The notes below the pieces were generated by a model that saw nothing but the letters and a program-made list of their open reading frames with translations, was not told the origin of the DNA and searched no databases. Position numbers and translations under genes: made by a program. A stretch of 64,000 nt of DNA from Massilia putida (GTDB lineage Bacteria > Pseudomonadota > Gammaproteobacteria > Burkholderiales > Burkholderiaceae_D), in assembly GCF_001941825.1 (NCBI RefSeq), contig NZ_CP019037.1:372001-436000 (forward strand), given 5' to 3'. How positions within the stretch are numbered: the first letter of the stretch is position 1; each line of letters begins with the position of its first letter. Positions 35,361-44,414 of this stretch are shown here, piece by piece.

Positions 35361-35803
35361 GCGGACACCAGTCCCGCTGCGGCCACGCCGGCCGCGCAGA
35401 TCGCCTCGTCCTGGGCGCCGGTGCCGCCGCTGGCGCCGACCGCACCGATCAGGGTGCCGTTTGCGTTACGGATCGCCACGGCGCCGGCCTGGGGGATGAA
35501 ACGGCCCTGACTGGAGGACGCCAAGGCATTGAAGAACACCGGGTTGTCCTGGGCGCGCTGGTGCAGGACGCCGCTGGCCACGCCCATGCCGGCGGCGGCG
35601 TAGGCCTTGCCGAGCGCGATGTCGACGCGCAGCATGGTGGCGCCATCCTCGCGCTGCAGGGCGACCGGATGGCCCGAGGCGTCCAATACCACCACGGCCA
35701 CCGGCGGCAATCCGTCCGCGCGCGCCGAATCTAGCGCGCCGGCAAGAATCGCGTTTGCCTCGGCCAGGGTCGGGCCCGAGGCCCGGTCAAGAGCTTCGTT
35801 CAT
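35357..35803 (-). CDS. GlcG/HbpS family (DUF336) protein
   Basis: A 148-residue GlcG/HbpS-like protein with VVVLDASGHPVALQREDGA, a region matching the conserved core, and KAYAAAGMGVASG. The ATG at 35803 has GGAG 9 nt upstream; the other in-frame ATG 15 nt earlier has none. Members bind haem or cobalamin-like ligands, and some are found in aromatic or glycolate operons without known activity. It is the first gene of the module 3 enzyme set after the permease. Confidence 0.85.
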   Translation of the reverse strand: MNEALDRASGPTLAEANAILAGALDSARADGLPPVAVVVLDASGHPVALQREDGATMLRVDIALGKAYAAAGMGVASGVLHQRAQDNPVFFNALASSSQGRFIPQAGAVAIRNANGTLIGAVGASGGTGAQDEAICAAGVAAAGLVSA

Positions 35804-35882
35804 GTCAATGTTCTCCATAAAATCGGAATGTGGTGCGCGGGCGGCCACCGGCCTCGCGCCGGCGCCGCCACCGCGAAGACGT

Positions 35883-37259
35883 TCAGTCCTCGGCGAGCGA
35901 TACCTGCAAGGCGCCCGGTTCGGCTGCCGCCGCGACGCCATCGGGTCCGTCCTTCACGCCGCCACGGACGATCAGGAAGGACATGCATGCCAGGAGCAGG
36001 GAGGCGGCAAGCACATAGAAGGTATAGGTCGGATCCGGGTTGACCGACTTGACCAGACCGATGACGAGCGGACCGAGCATGCCGCCGACGCGGTTGATGC
36101 CAACCGCAAGTCCGACGCCTGTGCTGCGCACCTCGGTGGGGTAGATCATCGCGATATAGTTGTTCTGCACCGACTGCCCGCCGAACACGAAGAAGCCGGC
36201 GGCTGCCACCAACACCATCATCATGACCGTGCCGTGTGCATGGCTGAGGGCGAGCATCGCCAACGCGGCCATGAACCACCAGATCACCATGGCCTTGACC
36301 CGGCTCCTGGTGAGATCGGCTACCGTGCCGCTCCCAATGCCCCCGAACAAGGCCGCGGTCATGATCAAGGCGCCATACGTGGCGGCGGACGACATCGCTT
36401 CACCACGCTGCACGAGCAGGGTCGGCAACCATCCGGTCAGGCCATGGACGCAGAACAGGCTGAGCGCGCCCGACAGCCACGCGACAATGGTCTTGCGGCG
36501 GTACGGCGCCTGCAGCAGCGTCGCGACCGGTGCCGCACGGCGCGCTGCCGCGGTCGTGAATTCCGCGCCGTCGTACAAGTGCTTGCGTGCCGGACGAAGC
36601 TGCGCCAGGACACGACCGATGCCGTCGAAGTCGCGTTTCGCCGCCAGGTATTGTGCGGATTCCGGCAGCCAGCAGTGGGCCGCCACGGCAACGGCAATCG
36701 AAATGGCACCGGCATAATAGATTGCCTGCCAACCGAATGAGGTCGCCAGGAAAGCGCCGGCAAAACCGGCCATGATGCCGCCGAGGCTAAATCCGAACTG
36801 GAACACCCAGATGGTATAGACATTCGCGCTCCGCCGAGGCGCCCACTCGTTGATGTAGGAAATCGTCAGCGGCGTAATCATGCCCAGTGCGGTACCCAGG
36901 CACAGGCGCAATCCGGCGAATTGCAGCGGATTTTGTGCGACAGCCGCGAGCGACAGGCTCGCCAGTCCCATGCCATACAGCGCCCACAGCATTACCTTGC
37001 GCCTGCCGATCCGGTCGGCCAGCAGGCCTTGCAATACCGAGCCGATCGACAGTCCGACGATCCCGCTCGACAGCATCATGCCGATTTGCGACGGCTGCGG
37101 ATGCCATGATTTCAGGATGAGCGGGATCGCATACGCCGCATTGAAGAGTTCATACCCGTCGAAAAACATGATGATGCCGATGAGGGCCCCGAGCTTCCAG
37201 TGAAAGCTGCTGATCTCTGCGCCTTCGATTTCCTCGCGCACGTCTAGTCTTGTTGCCAT
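35883..37259 (-). CDS. MFS aromatic acid permease (AAHS family)
   Basis: A 458-residue 12-TM permease of the aromatic acid:H+ symporter group. TM1 has IIMFFDGYELFNAAYAIP, with the acidic residues typical for the family. The loop motif GLLADRIGRRKVML lies between TM2 and TM3. AAGGAG lies 8 nt before the ATG. It is the first gene of the leftward module 3 operon, divergent from the LysR gene at 37420. It likely imports the aromatic acid degraded by that module. Confidence 0.9.
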   Translation of the reverse strand: MATRLDVREEIEGAEISSFHWKLGALIGIIMFFDGYELFNAAYAIPLILKSWHPQPSQIGMMLSSGIVGLSIGSVLQGLLADRIGRRKVMLWALYGMGLASLSLAAVAQNPLQFAGLRLCLGTALGMITPLTISYINEWAPRRSANVYTIWVFQFGFSLGGIMAGFAGAFLATSFGWQAIYYAGAISIAVAVAAHCWLPESAQYLAAKRDFDGIGRVLAQLRPARKHLYDGAEFTTAAARRAAPVATLLQAPYRRKTIVAWLSGALSLFCVHGLTGWLPTLLVQRGEAMSSAATYGALIMTAALFGGIGSGTVADLTRSRVKAMVIWWFMAALAMLALSHAHGTVMMMVLVAAAGFFVFGGQSVQNNYIAMIYPTEVRSTGVGLAVGINRVGGMLGPLVIGLVKSVNPDPTYTFYVLAASLLLACMSFLIVRGGVKDGPDGVAAAAEPGALQVSLAED

Positions 37260-37305
37260 TGATTGTCTCCTTGACGACGCAGCGCACATGGCACCGGCCG
37301 ACGTA

Positions 37306-37413
37306 TTTTTAGGACTCGGGACCGGTTGGTCATGGCCGGTTTCCCCCATCGATTGACGCATGGTACGTTTGGAGGAATAATCGGAAAAGCCGCTTTGCTC
37401 GATTTTAGGAATC
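37306..37413. promoter_or_regulatory. Spaced direct repeat in a LysR-permease divergent promoter
   Basis: The motif TTTTAGGA(C/A)TC occurs at 37306-37316 and 37403-37413, with one mismatch. An ACCGG-N10-CCGGT-like dyad lies between them near 37322. The 160-bp divergent region has no sequence similar to the 40-bp motif of module 2, so the LysR proteins likely use different sites. A binding role is inferred. Confidence 0.3.
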
Positions 37414-37419
37414 CAAATT

Positions 37420-38322
37420 TTGAATATCGCAGACCTCGACCTGAACGTGCTTGTGGTGTTCGACGCGATGCTGCAGCACCAGAGCGTGACGCGCGCCGGG
37501 CACGCCCTGGACCTGAGCCAGCCGGCCATGAGCGCCGCGCTGTCCAAGATGCGCAGCCAGCTGGGCGACCCGCTCTTCGTGCGCACCGGGCACGGCATGC
37601 GGCCGACGCCGCGTGCGCTGCAGTTGTCCGAACCGGTCAAGAAAATATTGGAAATGGTGCGCCTGGAAGTGCTGCAGCAACCGGCATTCGATCCGACGAC
37701 GGCGCACCGGGTCTTCACCGTCATCACGCCCGATATCGGCGAAACCGTGTTCATGCCGAAGATCCTGGCCCATCTTCAGGCTCACGCTCCGCACATTGCC
37801 ATCCGATCGGTCGCGATCTCCTCGGAAGGTGCGGGCGAGGCGCTGGAACTCGGCCAGGCGGACCTGGCGATCGGGTACTTCCCCGACCTGGCCAAACCGG
37901 GCTTCTACCAGCAGCGGCTGTTCAAGAACACGTTTGCCTGCATGGTCCGCGCCGACCATCCGCGCATCCATGACACCCTGACCGTCGACCAGTTCATGCA
38001 GGAGTCGCACGCGCTCGTGCGCCCGGCCGGCCGCACCCACCTGTTCGAGCAGTACCTCAACAGCAAGAACATCAAGCTCGACGTGCGCGCCGAACTCTCG
38101 CATTTCGCGAGCCTGCTGACGATCATTTCGAGCTCGGACCTGATCGCCACGGTCCCACGCGACATCGGCCACGTGTTCGCCACGCTGGCCAAGGTCCGGC
38201 TTCTCGATCCCCCGTTGAAGCCGCCCTCCTTCCACCTCATGCAGCACTGGCATACCGTGATGCATGCGGATTCGGCGAACGTCTGGCTCAGGCAGATGGT
38301 CAAGAACCTGTTCAACGACTGA
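37420..38322 (+). CDS. LysR family transcriptional regulator
   Basis: A 300-residue LysR protein of the NodD/LinR branch, starting NIADLDLNVLVVFDAML. The HTH covers about residues 5-65 with SVTRAGHALDLSQPAMSAAL. The best start is TTG at 37420, with AGGA 9 nt upstream; no ATG gives an intact HTH. It is divergent from the AAHS permease and probably activates module 3. It converges with the next LysR gene, 15 bp between stops. Confidence 0.88.
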   Translation: MNIADLDLNVLVVFDAMLQHQSVTRAGHALDLSQPAMSAALSKMRSQLGDPLFVRTGHGMRPTPRALQLSEPVKKILEMVRLEVLQQPAFDPTTAHRVFTVITPDIGETVFMPKILAHLQAHAPHIAIRSVAISSEGAGEALELGQADLAIGYFPDLAKPGFYQQRLFKNTFACMVRADHPRIHDTLTVDQFMQESHALVRPAGRTHLFEQYLNSKNIKLDVRAELSHFASLLTIISSSDLIATVPRDIGHVFATLAKVRLLDPPLKPPSFHLMQHWHTVMHADSANVWLRQMVKNLFND

Positions 38323-38337
38323 CGTGAGGCGCCGCCG

Positions 38338-39318
38338 CTACTCCGGATTCGGCACGTAGAATGCCTCCGCCGCCGGGGAAACAGACTCGTCCGGTGCCGC
38401 ATCGCCGGTCGACGGTTCCTCGACCACACCCAGCAATTCCTCGCTGACCTGCCGGATCAGGCGCGAGATTTCCCGCGTCGCCAAATCGCCGGATTTCTGG
38501 GCGGTGGTGCTCAAGTACACCTGGCGCGACACTTTCGGATTGATCAGGCGTGCGATGCTCAGGCGCTGTTGCTGGACCTCCTGTTGGACGGTGGATGCCG
38601 ACAGCAAAGCATATCCGACACCTGCGGCCACGACTTCCTTCATGATGGCCACTGAATCGATCTCGGCAGCCACCTTGAAGGTGACGCCGTTACGGCGTGC
38701 TATCTGCTCGAGGAAGGATCTGAAATTGCTGGGCTGCGAAGGCAACAGGATGGACTGGCCGTCGAGGCACGAAAAGTCGACTTCGTCAGGTGCCGTCAGG
38801 CTGTCGCCGGCCGGGCCCACCACGCACAGTTGCGAACGCGCCAGCGGCTTCTCGGTGACGCTGTTGGCGCTGGGCCGCAAGACGAAGCCGAGGTCGACAC
38901 GTCCGAGCGCCAACCATTCTTCGATCTGGCCGCTGAACGCCTCGGTGACATGCAGTGTGACCTCAGGATAGCGGCGCTGCGCTTCGAGGATGATCCGGGC
39001 CACCAGTGGCGCCGTGACCGACGGCACCACCGCCAAGCGCACCGTCCCGCGCGGTACGCCGGCGCTGCCGCGGATCTCGGCGGCCAGGCGGTCCGCGTCG
39101 GCGAGGAGCTCGCGCGCCCGCGGCAGGATTTTCTGGCCCAGTTCCGTCAGGACGAGGCCGCGTCCCGTGCGCAGGAACAGGCGCCCCTTGTATTCGGCCT
39201 CGAACGCCGACATTTGCCGGCTCAGCGTCGAGGCACCCATGTCGTATTGGGCCGACGCCTTCGACAGGCTTCCCAGCTCCGCGATCTTCACAAACATCTG
39301 CAACTTGGCCAAATCCAT
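38338..39318 (-). CDS. LysR family transcriptional regulator
   Basis: A 326-residue LysR regulator. The N-terminal HTH (MDLAKLQMFVKIAELGSLSK, to about residue 60) and the effector domain (about 90-300) are typical of the CysB/CatR-like branch and unlike the two NodD-like regulators in the window. A ~20-residue acidic tail with Pro ends it. It is the last gene of the 39363-49980 leftward block, 44 bp after the decarboxylase gene. It is a likely regulator of that block, though a downstream position is unusual. Confidence 0.88.
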   Translation of the reverse strand: MDLAKLQMFVKIAELGSLSKASAQYDMGASTLSRQMSAFEAEYKGRLFLRTGRGLVLTELGQKILPRARELLADADRLAAEIRGSAGVPRGTVRLAVVPSVTAPLVARIILEAQRRYPEVTLHVTEAFSGQIEEWLALGRVDLGFVLRPSANSVTEKPLARSQLCVVGPAGDSLTAPDEVDFSCLDGQSILLPSQPSNFRSFLEQIARRNGVTFKVAAEIDSVAIMKEVVAAGVGYALLSASTVQQEVQQQRLSIARLINPKVSRQVYLSTTAQKSGDLATREISRLIRQVSEELLGVVEEPSTGDAAPDESVSPAAEAFYVPNPE

Positions 39319-39362
39319 GCCGACCTCCGTTCATCCATTCAGCCAGGCACATTGTAGGCCGT

Positions 39363-39932
39363 TCACGGCTTGGGCGGCGGCAAAACCGGCAAGTCGGGAG
39401 CAACGCCCGGTGGCAGGCCGATATCGAACACATTCAGTGTCATCGCCACCAGCGTGTAATAGCCGACGATGCCCACCAGTTCCACCACCGCTGTCGTGCC
39501 CAGCAATTCCACCGCCTCGGCGTACAGCGCGTCGTCGACACGCTTCTGCTCGTGCATCTGGACGGTGAAGCGGTAGATCACCCGCTCGGCGGCATCCCCG
39601 AAACCGGGAGCAACGCCGGCCGCGATGGCATCGATGAGCCCCGGGTTGAGTCCGGCCTTGAGGGCTTCGTTCTTGTGCGCATACCATTCGTAGTGCGCGT
39701 TCCAGTGACGCGCCGTGACCAGGATGGCGAGCTCCGACAGGGAGGCCGGCAGCGACGTGCCGTAGCGGACCAGTTCGCCCAGGTGCTGCGCTCGACTGGC
39801 GAGTTCGGGGCTGGCCAGCCATGCCGCCAGCGGCGCAGGCGCCTTGCCGCGTGGGCCGCTTACGGTGGCGTCGTAGACCTCGCGCTGACGCGCGTTCATC
39901 GCCTCGCGCGCCGGCATCTCCAGCCGGCTCAT
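39363..39932 (-). CDS. Carboxymuconolactone decarboxylase (CMD) family protein
   Basis: A 189-residue CMD-family protein. The core reads ELAILVTARHWNAHYEWYAH followed by KNEALKAGLNPGLIDAI, which resembles PcaC-like and AhpD-like members but lacks the AhpD CxxC pair. It overlaps the PcaD-like gene stop by 4 bp, a pcaD-pcaC-like order. This suggests decarboxylation of a muconolactone analogue in a beta-ketoadipate-like route. Reaction not proven. Confidence 0.86.
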   Translation of the reverse strand: MSRLEMPAREAMNARQREVYDATVSGPRGKAPAPLAAWLASPELASRAQHLGELVRYGTSLPASLSELAILVTARHWNAHYEWYAHKNEALKAGLNPGLIDAIAAGVAPGFGDAAERVIYRFTVQMHEQKRVDDALYAEAVELLGTTAVVELVGIVGYYTLVAMTLNVFDIGLPPGVAPDLPVLPPPKP

Positions 39933-40753
39933 GCGCAAGCCTCCATCGATTGCGCCTGCCCGCCCAACAGGAAGCTCGAGATCCTCGTGTTGAACACGAC
40001 CGGACGCTCGAGATTCGGCAAGTGGCCGGCCTCGCCGATCTCGGCATACGCGGCGCCGGGGATGGCCTCGGCCATGCGCCGCATGACGGCCGGCAAACCG
40101 CCATCCTCGGCCCCGGCGAGCAACATGCACGGTACGCGAATACCGGTGATTTCCTCCCGCAGGTCATATGCCTGCAGGGCCCTGGCACACCGGATGAAGC
40201 CCTCGGCCGGCGTGGCGGCGATCATGTGCAGGATGTCGTCCAGCGCCGCCGATGGCCGCGCCATGAACGACGCGGTCAACCACCGTGCCGCCGTCGGCCC
40301 GGCCAGCGCGGCCATGCCGGCGTCGCACGCGATGGCGATGCGCTCCTCCCATGCATGCGCCGCGCCCGGCGGCGCGACCCACTGGCCGTCGCACGCAAGC
40401 ACACGCTCGACGCGCCGTGGATGGCGTGCCGCCACGCCGAGCACCGTCACGGCGCCCATCGATACGCCGACCAGTGCCGCACGCTCGATCGCCACGTGGT
40501 CCATCAGGGCGACCAGGTCGTCGATCAGGAGGTCGAACGTGCACGGTTCCGCCGGCACGGCCGAGCCACCATGGCCACGCTGGTCGTAGCGCAGGATGCG
40601 GAAATGGCGTCGCAGGTAGTCCACCTGGCGGTCCCACATGGACAGGTTGGTGGCCAGTGAATTACTGAATACCAGCCAGGGCAGATTGCCCCGGCCATCG
40701 ATACGGTAGGCGATATCGACGCCGTCCCTGGTTGCGAATCGTTCCATCACCAT
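39929..40753 (-). CDS. Alpha/beta hydrolase, 3-oxoadipate enol-lactonase (PcaD)-like
   Basis: A 274-residue alpha/beta hydrolase. NSLATNLSMWDRQ and RILRYDQRGHGGS are typical of PcaD. The nucleophile is Ser in LVGVSMGAVTV, the acid is Asp in LLAGAEDGGLP and the base is His in GEAGHLPNLE. AGGAG lies about 9 nt before the ATG (MVMERFATRDG). It is followed with overlap by a CMD gene, so the two may act successively on an enol-lactone. Confidence 0.87.
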   Translation of the reverse strand: MVMERFATRDGVDIAYRIDGRGNLPWLVFSNSLATNLSMWDRQVDYLRRHFRILRYDQRGHGGSAVPAEPCTFDLLIDDLVALMDHVAIERAALVGVSMGAVTVLGVAARHPRRVERVLACDGQWVAPPGAAHAWEERIAIACDAGMAALAGPTAARWLTASFMARPSAALDDILHMIAATPAEGFIRCARALQAYDLREEITGIRVPCMLLAGAEDGGLPAVMRRMAEAIPGAAYAEIGEAGHLPNLERPVVFNTRISSFLLGGQAQSMEACA

Positions 40754-40773
40754 GTCATGCTTCTCCTTTTGCG

Positions 40774-41367
40774 TCAGCCGCGCTGGTAAGGCGCGTAATG
40801 ATTCACCAGGTCGGCGGCTGCCGGCAGCTGTTCGATCACATCCGCCAACGCGGCCGTCGCGACGACCCTGTCGAAGCTGGCAATCGCATACAGGATGTCG
40901 CCGAGCGCGAAATATCGAACCTGCCGCAAGGCCCGGTGCCGGGCCAGGCCGGCGTTGAGCGCCTCGATCAGGATCGCCCGCCTTTCCAAGCCCTGCTGCG
41001 GAAAGCGCGCCAGCAACAGGCGCGCCGGCGCACCGGCACCGGCCGGCCCGTCGTGGACGGCAACCGCGTGCAGGCAAGCGCGGCTGCGCCCAACCGTGCG
41101 CGGCAACACGCGCTTCGACCAGGGCGTCGAGTTGGCACCGGAGACCGCCAGGTACTCCGGGGTCTCGAGCGCGGCGCTCGACGCCAGGTCGTACAGCGCC
41201 ATCCAGCGCGGCCAGCCCTCGACGCAGACCCAGCGCGCGCCACTCTCCACACCGGGCAAGCCCAGACGCTGCGGCAAATGCTCGGTGTCGTACCAGTCGT
41301 GGAACTCTGCTTCCATGTCCGCCGGCGCTTCCATCATCACCAGCAGCAGCGCCTTATCAAGCCTCAT
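40774..41367 (-). CDS. Dimeric alpha/beta-barrel domain protein, function unknown
   Basis: A 197-residue protein that looks like a tandem ferredoxin-like (dimeric alpha+beta barrel, EthD/DUF4286-like) fold. MEAEFHDWYDTEHLPQRLG is the EthD-type signature at about residues 18-36, and the second half repeats strand-helix patterns. ATG 41367 is preferred to GTG 41373 because GGGAG then sits at the correct distance. It overlaps the preceding hydrolase gene by 11 bp. Such proteins are common in ring-degradation clusters, often as small enzymes or stabilisers. Confidence 0.72.
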   Translation of the reverse strand: MRLDKALLLVMMEAPADMEAEFHDWYDTEHLPQRLGLPGVESGARWVCVEGWPRWMALYDLASSAALETPEYLAVSGANSTPWSKRVLPRTVGRSRACLHAVAVHDGPAGAGAPARLLLARFPQQGLERRAILIEALNAGLARHRALRQVRYFALGDILYAIASFDRVVATAALADVIEQLPAAADLVNHYAPYQRG

Positions 41368-42190
41368 GTTCACTCTCCCTATCGGGCTTCTCCGCCAGCC
41401 CGTGTCTACCTAGAAAATCCTCCATCGCCGCGGCGACGGCCGCGGGATGCTGCACCGCCATCAAATGGCCCGCGTCGATGCCGACCAGCGTGGCATGCGG
41501 CAGGCGCCGGCCCAACGCGGCCACCTCGGTCCACGGCCGCAAGGGATCATGCGCACCCGCCAACAGCAGGCATGGCATGTTGATCGTCCCGATCACGTCA
41601 TCGAGCATGAAATTGACCAGGGCGCGGTTGGCGTGGGCATAGCCGACAGGGTCGCTGGCGAGGAAGCGTGCCCGATAACGCCGGAACACGTCGGCGTCGC
41701 GCGTCGCCACGGGCGGATACGAGCGCGCCAGGGTTGCATCGGCGATCGCGCGCATGCCCTGCCGGACCGCCACCTCGGCCCGCGCCTCCAGATATTCACG
41801 GCGTGCCGGGTCGACGCCGGTCGCCGGGGCGCATAGCACCAGCGCCGCCACTGAACGCGGAGCGCGGCTGGCGAACGCGAGCGCAGTGGTAGCGCCGGCG
41901 GCGAGACTGACCAAGACATAGGGGGGTGGCAGGTCCAGGTGGTCCAGCAGCGCGCACAGGTCAGCCACCTGGTCGTCCACGCCAAATGGAGCACGCACCT
42001 TCTCGGACGCACCGGCGCCGCGCTGGTCGTAGCGCAGGCAGCGAAAGCGCGTGCCGAAGACAGCGGCCAGTGCATCCCAGCTGCGCAGGGAGCCGCCCAG
42101 CTCGTGGATGAACACCAGCGTACGAGCGCCGCTGCCGCTCGATTCGTAGTGAATGCCGACGCCGGAACCATCGCACCAGCCGGTCGTCAT
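41357..42190 (-). CDS. Alpha/beta-hydrolase fold protein lacking the usual nucleophile
   Basis: A 277-residue alpha/beta-hydrolase fold protein, recognised by FIHELGGSLRSWDALAAVF, RCLRYDQRGAG and the C-terminal DAGHLMAVQHP. The elbow reads YVLVSLAAGATTA: the position normally held by the nucleophile (G-x-S-x-G) is Ala97 (S-L-A-A-G). The Asp (GAHDPLRPW) and His remain. It may be a cofactor-independent enzyme, a C-C hydrolase using another mechanism, or non-catalytic. It overlaps both neighbours by 4 and 11 bp, so it is a fixed member of the operon. Confidence 0.85.
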   Translation of the reverse strand: MTTGWCDGSGVGIHYESSGSGARTLVFIHELGGSLRSWDALAAVFGTRFRCLRYDQRGAGASEKVRAPFGVDDQVADLCALLDHLDLPPPYVLVSLAAGATTALAFASRAPRSVAALVLCAPATGVDPARREYLEARAEVAVRQGMRAIADATLARSYPPVATRDADVFRRYRARFLASDPVGYAHANRALVNFMLDDVIGTINMPCLLLAGAHDPLRPWTEVAALGRRLPHATLVGIDAGHLMAVQHPAAVAAAMEDFLGRHGLAEKPDRESEHEA

Positions 42191-43854
42191 AGCGAGATCG
42201 CGGCGCCGTCCGCCATGGCCGGTGCCGCCTGTGCGGCCCCGCAACGCTGCGCTTGCAAGATCATATCGGCCGCCTTTTCCGCGATCATGATCACCGGGGC
42301 GTTCAGGTTGCCGCCGACAATGCGCGGCATCACGGACGCATCGGCGACGCGCAGGCCGGCAATACCGTGCACCCGCAATTGTGGATCGACCACCGCATCC
42401 AGGCCGACGCCCATGGCGCAGGTGCCGCTGGGATGGCAGGACGGACGCGCGTTCTCGCGCACGAACGCTTCAAGCTCGGCGTCGCTCTGCAATGCCGGGC
42501 CGGGACTGATTTCCCGTTCCAGCAGCGGCGCGAGACGGGTTGTCGCCATCAGTTGGCGGGTCTGCCGTACGGCGCGCACCAGCGCGGCGACATCCTCGGG
42601 TTCGCCGAGCAGGCCGGTTTGCACGAGTGGCGCGTCACCCGCCCGCGCCGAACGCAGCGTGACGGTGCCCCGGCTAAGGGGATAGCGCAGCGCGTTGCGC
42701 GCGGTGACCACGTGGCCGACGCCTTCGCGTATGCAGGGGAACCACAGCTGGGCATTCAGCGCGACCGGACTGAAGAAGAATTGCACGTCGGCCTTGGCGA
42801 GCGCCGGCAACGTCTTCCGGAACGCCCAGCAGGTCAGGGGTAGTTGCGCCAGCGGTCCGGTGCCGAACAGTTTCCAGCGCAGTGCCGACAAGAGCGTCCG
42901 GTCGAAGCGCAGCTCGCGGTGGAAGCTGATATTGCCGCGTGCCTGGTAACTCATGGCGACGACCGCGTGGTCTTGCAGGTTCTGCCCTACCCCGTGCAGG
43001 TTCAGGCAGGGTTCGATGCCGACCCGCGCCAGTTCGTCAGCCGGGCCTATGCCCGACAGCATCAGCAATTGAGGCGAGTTATAGGCGCCGCCGCACAGGA
43101 TCACTTCGCGCCTCGCGTGGGCGCGCAGCAGCCTGCCGTCCTGTAGGTACTCGACGCCGACCGCGCGATGGTTGTCCAGCAGGACGCGTTGGGCCAGGGC
43201 GTGCAGTGCCAGCGTGAGATTGCGGCGCTTCAGCGCCGGATGCAGGTAGGCGCGGGCCGAGCTGGCGCGCCTGCCCTTTTTCGTGATCGAAAACTCCACC
43301 TGCGCGAAGCCTTCCGAACTCGGGCCGCAGATATCGTCGTTGATCGGACAGCCGAGTTCGCGCGCACCCGCCATCATCGCCGGATAGAAGGGATCGCGCT
43401 CGTTGTTCGCGCGCACCACGCTCATCGGTCCGCTGCCGCCGTGGTAGGCCGTTTCGCCGCGCCAGTTCGATTCGGCCTTCTTAAAGTAGGGCAGCACGTC
43501 CTCATAGCCCCAGCCGTCGCAACCGAGCGCGTGCCATTCGTCGTAGTCGGCGGCGTCGCCCCGCGAATACGTCATGCCGTTGACGGTGCCCGTTCCGCCG
43601 AGCACCTTGCCGCGTTGCAGCGGAAAACGCCGTCCGCCGGCATGCGGCGCGGCCTCGCTCTCGTATTGCCAGCTGACCGAAGGATCCTTCAACAGGGCAT
43701 AGAAGGCCGCGGGCATCGGCACGGTCGACTTGTCGTCCATGCCGCCAGCCTCAAGCAACAGCACGCGGTTGGCCGGATCGGCGCTGAGGCGGTTCGCAAG
43801 CACCGAGCCGGCCGAACCGCTGCCGACGACAATATAATCAAACGTGGTCGCCAT
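42187..43854 (-). CDS. GMC family FAD oxidoreductase (choline dehydrogenase-like)
   Basis: A 555-residue glucose-methanol-choline oxidoreductase. FAD-binding GSGSAGSVLANRL (about 12-24) and the signature GKVLGGTGTVNGM are intact. The active-site end has SCHPSGTCAMG, NLNAPVIMIAEK and the His-Asn pair. It likely oxidises an alcohol to an aldehyde in the lactone/ester pathway and feeds electrons to the quinone pool or O2. It overlaps the VOC gene by 17 bp. Confidence 0.92.
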   Translation of the reverse strand: MATTFDYIVVGSGSAGSVLANRLSADPANRVLLLEAGGMDDKSTVPMPAAFYALLKDPSVSWQYESEAAPHAGGRRFPLQRGKVLGGTGTVNGMTYSRGDAADYDEWHALGCDGWGYEDVLPYFKKAESNWRGETAYHGGSGPMSVVRANNERDPFYPAMMAGARELGCPINDDICGPSSEGFAQVEFSITKKGRRASSARAYLHPALKRRNLTLALHALAQRVLLDNHRAVGVEYLQDGRLLRAHARREVILCGGAYNSPQLLMLSGIGPADELARVGIEPCLNLHGVGQNLQDHAVVAMSYQARGNISFHRELRFDRTLLSALRWKLFGTGPLAQLPLTCWAFRKTLPALAKADVQFFFSPVALNAQLWFPCIREGVGHVVTARNALRYPLSRGTVTLRSARAGDAPLVQTGLLGEPEDVAALVRAVRQTRQLMATTRLAPLLEREISPGPALQSDAELEAFVRENARPSCHPSGTCAMGVGLDAVVDPQLRVHGIAGLRVADASVMPRIVGGNLNAPVIMIAEKAADMILQAQRCGAAQAAPAMADGAAISL

Positions 43855-44296
43855 GGCCTGCCTGCAAGGTGCTGGCCTCGAACATGGGCTTCGGACGCTG
43901 CACGAATTCGATCAAGTTGCCCGCGTTGTCTCGGATGAACATGTTGGAGCCGAACGTAAAGGTCTTGACCCACACGATGTCGGCACCCCGTGCGCGGATC
44001 GCCTCCGACAGCGCCACCACGTCCTCCACCGCGAAACTGATGTGCTTGTTGCCGTGGGTCCGCACATCCTGATTTGGCTGAAAGCGTTCTTCGGACGCCG
44101 CTTTGGCACCTGGAACCTCGAACAGCTCCACGCGCAGGTTACCGTTCTTCAGGATGGCGATCTGTGCCGGGATGGCGTCGATCGCATTGCGCCGCTCCAG
44201 CTTGAAGTCGAGGACATGTTCCCACCATTGGATCGCCTGTTCCAGGTCGGGCACGCTGACACCGACGTGGTCATACCAGAATTCGAATGTACTCAT
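43838..44296 (-). CDS. Single-domain VOC family protein
   Basis: A 152-residue glyoxalase/VOC-fold protein. It starts MSTFEFWYDHVGVSVPDLEQ, with His10. KHISFAVEDV and AGNLIEFVQRP supply the other probable metal ligands (His, Glu). It is half the size of the extradiol enzymes in the window, so it is more like a methylmalonyl-CoA epimerase, lactoylglutathione lyase or isomerase type. It overlaps the GMC gene by 17 bp and lies downstream of the porin. Confidence 0.83.
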   Translation of the reverse strand: MSTFEFWYDHVGVSVPDLEQAIQWWEHVLDFKLERRNAIDAIPAQIAILKNGNLRVELFEVPGAKAASEERFQPNQDVRTHGNKHISFAVEDVVALSEAIRARGADIVWVKTFTFGSNMFIRDNAGNLIEFVQRPKPMFEASTLQAGHGDHV

Positions 44297-44414
44297 GTGG
44301 CTCACTTTCTGTTGTCGTCGCGCCTGCGCGGCGCGACGGTTACCATAGCCGCTATGGGGCGCTGGCGCTTGTCGTTTTCAGCAAAGCTGAAGTGCAAATA
44401 TTGCAAACCACCGG

